The notes under the pieces are model-generated. The model was not told the DNA's origin and ran no database searches. It was given only the letters and a program-made list of their open reading frames with translations. The translations under genes were made by a program, and so were the position numbers. Below are positions 56,356 to 64,000 of a stretch of 64,000 nt of DNA, in pieces. Each line of letters opens with the position of its first letter. Positions within the stretch are counted from its first letter, which is position 1. Source of the DNA: Coptis chinensis (Eukaryota; Streptophyta; Magnoliopsida; Ranunculales; Ranunculaceae); contig CM027382.1 of NCBI GenBank assembly GCA_015680905.1, positions 26,757,501 to 26,821,500 of the forward strand. Reading direction: 5' to 3'.

Positions 56356-58191
56356 GATGTAAACCTTAGCGCTTTTTGGGAGGCAACCCAAAGTATTGTA
56401 CCTATTCCAAACTCTAGGTTTGGAGGTGCACTTGTATATATAGTCGTTGTAGTATAGTTTCATTTCCTTATGCTTTCATTCTTATTTTATTGGCAGAAAA
56501 TGTGATTAGTAAATAAGCATCAAACAAGGTAAAATGTTTTAATTTTTCTCTTTCCAAGCTTACGTTCATTTTGTCCTTAACATCATTATTGTCATTTTGG
56601 TGGCTTAGTTTTCAACATTGGGGACAATATTTCATTGAGGTTTGGGGGTGTTGAAATTTAAAATTTTCTCTTTGATGTTTATGATTTTTGTTAAAAAAAA
56701 AAATCTTTTTGAAAAAAACAAAAAAATGGTGTTCTAGATTTCAACTATGGGATTCTTATGATAATAAATGTTTGATACCCATTCGATGATGAAATAGGTC
56801 TAGAAGTCTCAATTTGGCTACATACTTTGACTTGATTCGTAGAAATCTGAGTTAATTAGAGTATAATAGACCTTGCATTAGTTCTTGAGTATCTTTGCGT
56901 GAATCTTGCATTGCATTTTATGAGTAATGAACTTCTGGAATCCAAGAGTCAGATGAATTAACTAGACAAAACATGTGAGTCTGAGCCAAAAGCCTGCATT
57001 ATGTGTGAATTTTCTTGAGTGATGACACCGTACCATGGATGAAGCTTTTCAGAGTAGAGAGATGCACACTTCTTCTTGCTAGATCACCACACGGATACCT
57101 AGGTAGAATTTAGGCCTTCTTTAACCATTTGAGCTTGATATATCCCACCTATATATATCATTTCCTTAGAAGCCCTTTTGAAGCCTTGCTCTTTAAGCCT
57201 TTTTCTTGTGAACCAAACTCCTTAACCCATATCTTTTAACCCATAATATAGCCTACCTAAGTTGTTACTTGAGAGTTAGGATGACTGTGAAGAAAGTAAA
57301 GAAAGTGTACTCAAAGTCAGCTGCTTCCTTAACATAAAAGTCAGAGTTTCAAGACCTTGCCGCAAGTCAATTAAAAATCAAAATGGAAAGAAGATGTGCC
57401 CGGCCACCTCCAAAAAAAAAATCAAAATCTTGGGCCTCCTTGAAAGTTACAATTTGAATTGAATAAGCACTAGAGTTCGAAGTTTCTCTAAGTAGTTGTG
57501 AAGACCCTATTCTCTCAAGTAATAGCTCTTTGAAATATCCATTCCTTTTCTTGTGAACCCCTACCTAAGCCCCATTACAACCCATTTAAGACCTCTAGCT
57601 TCCTAGGCTAAGTGTGGTGTAAAACTAAAAAAGACGATGTGATTATCGACCTTGGTTTCTTTGGTTAGTCATTGAGTGTAAGGATTGAGTGTGCCCTCGC
57701 ACACTAGAGAGACCTTGACTTAGAGTGTAATAATATGAGTGATACATGTCTATGACACAATCGGTGAGAACCCAAGTTAATGATTATTTCTAAAAAATAC
57801 GGAAGTGGGATTAGTTCGTGCATAGCATTGCATCTTTTTTTATAGCACAGTGCTTATATTGCTTAATGCTTGTATTTATTGCATTTTTATTAACTTTGGT
57901 ATCCACGTAAAATTGAAGTTTATTATCAAAAGAGATGAAAGGACTTTCTTTGAGATAACTTAAGGTGATAACCTGGATAATTGAGTCTTTGTAGTCTAAT
58001 TTAGAACACTAGAATTTTGTGGGTATATTCTCAGCATGCCCTCACGAGAGACAAAAACTCATCCTCTAGGGGGTAACCTTGAGGTTTAACGGCTTGTTGC
58101 ACAAGCTAAGTGCAATCGCTTGATTCCTCTTGAAAGTGAGTTGGGATTTTTTTTTTTTTTTTTGTTTTGCTCAAGGACTAGCAAAATGTAA
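56356..58191 (+). other. element A 3' noncoding region
   Basis: Matches the minus strand of A' (27475-29350). No coding frame. Contains the segment TTGGGGACAATATTTCATTG and runs to the polypurine tract. Confidence 0.75.
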
Positions 58192-58210
58192 GTTTGGGGG
58201 TGTGGGTGTT
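58192..58210 (+). other. polypurine tract of element A
   Basis: AGTTTGGGGGTGTGGGTGTT immediately before the LTR start at 58211. Confidence 0.75.
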
Positions 58211-60769
58211 TGATAAGTGCCTAAAATTGTATATTTTATATATAGTTTTCTAGGCACTTTATAATATCATTTATGCTTAATTGCGTATTTTTAACGTAAA
58301 ACCATACATTTGCTTTATTCCATGACATTATGCACATTTTTTGGTCATAAAGGATTATTTTCATATATGTGCATGTCTTTGGAAAAGTCCAATGCAAAAT
58401 ATGTTTTATTAATTTGGTTTAATATTTTTTGTAGAAAATAAAGATGTTGGTCAAAGCCCGAGCCCATAAGACAAAGATGATCATTTAGAGAATCAATAAG
58501 TGAGAGCTTATAGAATAAATTGTGCTATCAAGAATGGAAGGAAATGTTAGAGAATTAATAATTATGGAAAGAAATCAAGAAAGGATAATTGCAACTACCA
58601 CCATATATTCTTACCATTTTTGCAACATTAAATATCCCAATTTCCATTAATTACTTATTCCCTAGATTTCATTATATCAAATCATTCCATAATACCTTAT
58701 ATCCTTGCCACCATATATTCTCCCATATCCTCACCATATTCTTGCCAATCACTCCATTCCTAATTCAAAACCATATCATTCCATTTTATCCTATATTTGA
58801 TTTCCAATTTATAATTCCTTCCTTCCTCATGCATTGATAATATCTCTTCCGTATTCCATTTCCTAAATTCTTTTATCTAATATTTTCTTCCTATATCCCA
58901 AAGATTATTTCTATTTTGTGTAAAGATATTAAATGAACAAAGATCTTTTTGGTGGAAGCTATAAATAGAGAAGAGAATTGGCATTGAGGGGAGAACCATT
59001 CTACACCCATTTAACACCCATTCTAGTATCCAAGTAGTAGAAATTTTGCTTTGCAGTTTTAGTTCATTTAATTAGTGAGAAAGAGTGTTTTTGAGTGTGT
59101 AATTTTCCGAAGATCAACATCAAAGCAATAAAGGCGGTTTCAATGTTCACTCTATCTCTTGTCTTTAATTATTCTTTCATGTTAATTAATAGCATGGAGG
59201 GCTGCTTCCACCCATGGTGGAAAGTGAAAGCTCTCCATGAAATTCTTTTGTTATTTTGTTTTTATCCTTTTTTGTTATAATCTCCACTATATATGTGTTT
59301 TTGATGAAATCCAATGATATCTCTTTTTAATTGATTTTTTGCACTAAGGTTAAATGTGCATGGTTTCTATCACCGTGAAAAATAATGGATATTTTCCATT
59401 GTTAGTTTATTCTTTTTTAAAAATCTTTTTAGACTCAACATTATTAGTTATTAAGGGCATTTTGGGATTTTTTGTACTTCTTATTGTGGACATTGAATGC
59501 CTAAAAGTCCCTTAATAGCTAATAAAGTTGAGTCTAAAAGATTTTTAACAAAAAAGAATAAACTAACAATGGAAAATACCTCATATTTTTCACGGTGATA
59601 GAAACCATGCACATTTAACCTTAGTGCAAAAAATCAATTAAAAAAGAGATATCATTGATTTCATCAAAAACACATATAGTGGAGATTCTAACAAAAGGAC
59701 AAAAACAAAATAACAAGAATTTCATAGAGAGTTTCACTTTCCACCATGGGGTGGAAGCTTAGCCCTCCATGCTATTAATTAACATGAAAGAATAATTAAA
59801 AGAAAAAAGATAGAGTGAACATTGAAACCACATTTATTGCTTTGATGTTGATCTTCGAAAATTACACACTCAAGAGCACTCTTTCTCACTAATTAAATGA
59901 ACTAAAACTACAAAACAAAAATTTCTACTACTTGAATACTAGAATGGAATGGATGTTGAATGGGTGTAGAATGAGTGTAGAATGGTTCTCCCTCAATGTA
60001 AATTCTCTTCTCTATTTATAGCTTCCACCAAAAAGATCTTTGTGCATATAATATCTTCACACAAAATAGAAATAATCTTTGGGATATAGGAAGAAAATAT
60101 AAGATAAAAGAATTTAGGAAATGGAATACGGAAGAGATATTATCAAGGCATGAGGAAGGAAGGAATTATAAATTGGAAATCAAATAAAGGATAAAATGGA
60201 ACGATATGGTTTTGAATTAGGAATGGAGTGATTGGCAAGAATATGGTGAGGATATGGGAGAATATATGGTGGCTAGGATATAAGGTATTATGGAATGATT
60301 TGATATAATGAAATCTAGGGAATAAGTAATTAATAGAAATTGGGATATTTAATGTGGCAAAAATGGTAAGAATATATGGTGGTAGTTGCAATTATCCTTT
60401 CTTGATTTTTTTCCATAATTATCAATTCTCTAACAGTTCCTTCCATTCTTGATAGCACAATTTATTTCATGAGCTCTCACTTATTGATTCTCTAAATGAT
60501 CCTTTTTGGCTTATGGGCTCAGGCTTTTACCAACATTTTTATTTTCTAGAAAAATATTAAACCAAATTAATAAAACATATTTTGCATTGGACTTTTCCAA
60601 AGACATACACATATATGCAAATAATCTTTTTATGACAAAAAATGTGCATAATATCATGGAATAAAGCAAATGTATGGTTTTTACGCTAAAAATACACAAT
60701 TAAACATAAATGATATTATAAAGTGCCTATAAAACTATATATAAACTATACAATTTTAGGCACTTATCA
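58211..60769. repeat. palindrome of two opposed partial A-type LTRs
   Basis: Plus-orientation LTR from 58211 (TGATAAGTGCCTAAAATTGT) to about 59505, then an inverted copy from 59509 to 60769 ending CACTTATCA. Arms 58211-59457 and 59509-60769 are about 94% complementary by eye, with a 52-base loop that is ordinary LTR sequence. The last ~500 bp of the LTR (U5 side) are missing from both. TATA box at 58959-58966 in the left arm. Confidence 0.9.
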
Positions 60770-63310
60770 ATGGTAGTAGTGAAAGCATTGCTCTGGAGCT
60801 CGTGGAGCAAGAAAGCATTTGGAATCTTGATGAAGTAAGAGCAAAGCTTTTGAAAACAAAAGGCCAAAGCATTTGGGATAATGACATGGACGTATTACTC
60901 AAATATTTTCATGCTCTAGTTAATCTAAAAAGTGCAAAATCCATGATAACCGAGAAAAAAAATAATGAAAGGACTATGCTCACTTCGCAAAAGATATCGG
61001 GAATTCATAGTTCAAGACTACCAAGAGAAGTTTGAATATACACAACATGCCTTTGATTTTGAGCTGCCAAAAACTGCACCGGGTTATATTGGTTAAAGAC
61101 AATAATATGCTTTGGCAAAAAATTCAGGACAAAGATGAAATCAAGCATGCATTATTTGCATTAAACATGGACAGCTCTCCCGACTAGATCGGTTCAATGG
61201 CTTTTTTTCAAGCATTGTTGGGCATTGTTGGTCATGATCTCACAAGAGTGGTTGTATTTCTTTAAATACTCTAGACTACCACAAGGGTTCAATTCCAGCT
61301 TTCTAGTTTTAATCCAAAAGAGAAGCAAGCTACTCAACTCAGAAAATGCATGCCTATATGTCTCTCCAACTTCGCTCAAGGTTATCACTAAAAGTCATGG
61401 CAAAGAAGACTTAGTCGATTGCCGAGAAAAATTATATCCAAGGAGCAATATAGGTTTATTGCTCACGTAAACTCACAACAAGCTATCACTCTGACTTCGG
61501 GCTTGTTAATGAACTTAAGGTGAAAAGACATGGTGGGAACATAGGCATCAAGCTAGATATTACTCAAGCATTTGGCACACTAGATCGTTTCTTTGGGTAC
61601 CGCGAAGCGTGATGGGGTTTGTTGAGAAATGGATTATATGGATCCAGTGTGCTGTCTCAAGCAACTCTATATCTATTATGTTCATTGAGGACCGACCGGG
61701 GTTCTTTAATACATTGCAGGACTCCCATGGGGATCCCCTCTCCCCTTTCTTTGCTATCGCAGAGGATCGCTTGAGTCAAGTATCCGCCACTTGGTAAAGG
61801 AAAAGAAAATGCATAACATGATTTTAAATTCCAAGTATCATAGTCCATCACATTTAATGTTTATGGATGACATCTTTTTATTTTGTAACGCTAACCTAAA
61901 GAGCATCAAGAATCTTGTTAAGCTACTTGACAGGTATCAACAGCCCTCTGGCCAAGCCATAAACAAGGAAAAGTGCAAGATCTTTCTGAGCTCTATGACA
62001 ACAACAAGGAGGAGAAAATCATCGATACTCTAGGAGTCATGGAAGGTGAACTCCCGTGAGAAATATTTGGGAGTGCCACTCTTTAAAGGGAAGGTTACCA
62101 CAAGAGCCATGACACCTCTCATCGACAAGTTAAGAAAAAGGTTGATGGAGGTCGGGCACATGTTGTCTTTTCAAGGAAGGGTGGTCCTTGCCAAACATGT
62201 TCTGAAGAGTATACCAATCCATAACATGGCGTATAAATGGCCAAAAGAAGTAATCAAAAAAGCGGAGACAATCATAAGGAATTTCATATGGAGTGGGGAC
62301 CCCTCGTTAGGAAGACAACCACAATCTCATAGGACAAGTAAACCAACTGTAGAAGGAGGATTGGGGCTGAGAAAATTGCAAGATATAAATTTGGCCATGA
62401 TCATGAAGCTTGCTTGGTCGTCCCCTCATTACGAAGAGTCTGATTGGTTGACTTTTATGAAAAGGTAAGTTCACCAATAGAATTGGAGGTTAGTCGAGCT
62501 TTAAAACATCTATATATGGTCCGGCATCAAGTGGGCACTCAATGAAATGGCACACCTCCATGGTTGAGTGGTGGGCAACAAAGAATCTATAAATATATGG
62601 AGAGAGAATTGGCTTGTCACTAAGCCCATTTGTGACCATTTCATGGAAGATAGGAAAGTCATCATCAAACTCAAGTCCAAGTTGAGAAACTGCATTCAAT
62701 AACACAACTGGACCTTCCCAACACCTTTGGTACAAGTGTTTGGATGTCCGATATATATGTCACCTCCTTATTACCACCAAACTCCACCGGTATGCACCGT
62801 AGAATTTGGATGTCTTATGAGAAGGGCAACAGGTTCTAGGGGGAACATGAAGATATAAGGAAGAAATACACAAAACTCAACTGGTTCCTGCAAGTTCCTC
62901 GAGCTCTCATACTACTCCAAGAGTACAAGGCATTGGCTGGAAAAAAATTTCATGGGGCTATGAGCATTGATGATAGGTTGAGACAAGATGAAGTATCATA
63001 TGGCTTCCAGATGTTGTATTTGCAAAGCTAGTGAAGGATCTCAAGTTCATATTCTCTTTCACTGCGACTATAGCAAAGAAAGAGCTTGGCGATTCACAAC
63101 CCACCTTTCGAGATGCAACATTTGCCTCGGAGATCAGCGACATACTTCAAAATTCAAAGCATTTTAGCTCCTTAATACTTGACATGTGGAAAGCAGCCAG
63201 CATTACTTGTTTGGTCGGTCTATGGAAGAACAGAACGAGTTCTATATGATCGAAAAAGCTTAGATCTTAAAGGCATATGCTACCAAATTAGAAGTGCAAC
63301 AGCTTCAAGC
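60770..63310 (+). pseudogene. LINE 3, part 2 (reverse transcriptase and zf-RVT)
   Basis: Resumes with SSESIALELVEQESIWNLDE in the frame that ended at 44001. Decayed motifs follow: GIKLDITQAFGTLDR (61540), SHGDPLSPFFAIAEDRL (61730), HLMFMDDIFLFCNAN (61860; MDD for ADD), EKYLGVPLFKGKVTTRAMTP (62060), SFQGRVVLAKHVLKSIPIHN, IIRNFIWSGDPS and GGLGLRKLQDINLAMIMKLA (62350). zf-RVT follows near 63005-63090 with CRCCICKASEG and HILFHCDY in one frame. No RNase H domain is evident. Many stops and shifts; this is the oldest-looking LINE in the window. Confidence 0.85.
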
Positions 63311-63439
63311 TCATGGAAAATCTAAGGGTCACATGAAAACACTTTGTAGGATCTAAACACTCTTTCATTCTTTGAGATTAGCCCACAAGCTCAGGCGTGC
63401 CCCCACAAATTCTAGAATGCTTATGGCTACTTAATAAAA

Positions 63440-64000
63440 TGTAAAGCGATAGTTTTACCCTACTTAATAAACAACGGACTCAAACGCAAAGTAAAACTAA
63501 AACTAAAACTAATTTCAACTTTATGTTATCAAAGTTTTCTACTGCTATTGCAATAAGTTGGAGTAGAGAATTCGCCCACTAAAAACCAATTCAGCTTTAT
63601 GTTATCAAAGTTTTCTACACTCTATGCTATTGCAATAAGTTGGAGTAGAGAATTAGTTTCCCACTCCTAGTTCTTTAGAATTCACATTAACTAAGATTAT
63701 TAGTTATATCAAAGTCGATGAGAGTAATGATAGAAATTTTACTAATCAAGATGCGATAATAATTTAAAATACGGAAATACTAAATTGACTATATGGTAAT
63801 GAATTGGGGAATTTGATTCCACCTTAATTAGAGCTTAATCCAACTAGCTTAAGACCATCATAATCCTAATTGTAATGCTTCCGTGATAACAATTGGGTGT
63901 CTCTAATCCCTAATTATTCATGATAATCTATACCAACTAACAACTAGCATGTGAAGCAATCAAACTCATTCTCATGGTGAACTAATTTACTTTCTAGAAT
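63440..64000 (-). repeat. LTR related to family B, minus strand, runs off the window
   Basis: On the minus strand it matches the 3' part of LTR B, including the segments around ATGAGAATGGGTTTAATCGT and AATTAGGGATTAGGAAGAAC, and ends (63440) in a TG/CA terminus, TGTAAAGCGATAG on the plus strand. It contains a direct duplication of about 65 bp (63511-63571 and 63590-63654) holding TTATGTTATCAAAGTTTTCT and GCAATAAGTTGGAGTAGAGA. Confidence 0.75.

Larger units (their letters stand above)
44002..60769 (+). mobile_element. Athila-like element A with inverted right end
   Basis: A 16.8-kb insertion into LINE 3, flanked by ATGGT (43997-44001 and 60770-60774). Left to right: 5' LTR, primer-binding site, gag, protease, truncated pol, 3' noncoding region, polypurine tract, and an LTR that begins in plus orientation but turns into a minus-orientation LTR. 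The right end is thus CACTTATCA, the complement of the left end TGATAAGTG. Three solo LTRs are nested inside (44793-46056, 48918-52336, 54840-56350). Most of reverse transcriptase, RNase H and integrase is deleted, so it moved with help from a related element, or the deletion came later. Confidence 0.88.

Overview
This 64 kb window looks like a transposon-rich, AT-rich intergenic region of a flowering plant, probably a eudicot. It holds Athila-type, Tat-type and Tekay/Del-type Ty3/gypsy LTR retrotransposon sequence, plant L1-like LINEs with a C-terminal RNase H, a CACTA terminus, small Mutator-like foldback elements, and fragments of plant nuclear genes with introns. I found no intact host gene. 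Four host-derived remnants can be recognised: a single exon of a MAGO NASHI homologue, a broken ABCG half-transporter, the 3' exons of a D2-type cyclin, and two exons of the OST48 (DDOST/DGL1) oligosaccharyltransferase subunit.

Layout. 1-7.4 kb: MAGO exon fragment, a MITE with perfect 9-bp target duplications, and an ABCG pseudogene carrying an internal inverted duplication. 7.4-12.4 kb: a 5'-truncated LINE with a 632-codon reverse transcriptase frame, lying against the cyclin D fragment. 12.4-18.4 kb: a cluster of foldback/MITE elements, several with 9-bp target duplications, plus a satellite of palindromic units and a large hairpin. 19.1-21.4 kb: 5' LTR, primer-binding site, gag and protease start of a Tat-like element whose gag stop codons all sit where a glutamine codon is plausible. 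21.4-29.4 kb: a minus-strand Athila-like element A' inserted into the Tat element, its 3' LTR split by a LINE and by a solo LTR. 29.6-30.7 kb: CACTA terminus followed by the OST48 fragment. 31.2-43.6 kb: Athila-like element B (two 1364-bp LTRs, gag and protease remnants, no recognisable reverse transcriptase, two large accessory-ORF remnants). 43.6-63.3 kb: a third LINE split by the 16.8-kb Athila-like element A, itself split by three solo LTRs. 63.4-64 kb: start of a minus-strand B-related LTR.

The strongest structural oddity is element A. Both junctions with the LINE are LTR 5' (U3) termini, in inverted orientation, flanked by the same 5-bp duplication, and the LINE frame joins cleanly when the element and one duplication are discounted. 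Its right end is a palindrome of two opposed partial LTRs with arms of about 1.25 kb. Nested insertions can be ordered from target duplications: Tat before A' before LINE 2 and solo LTR C; LINE 3 before A before three solo LTRs. All identifications come from reading motifs by eye; no database search was run.
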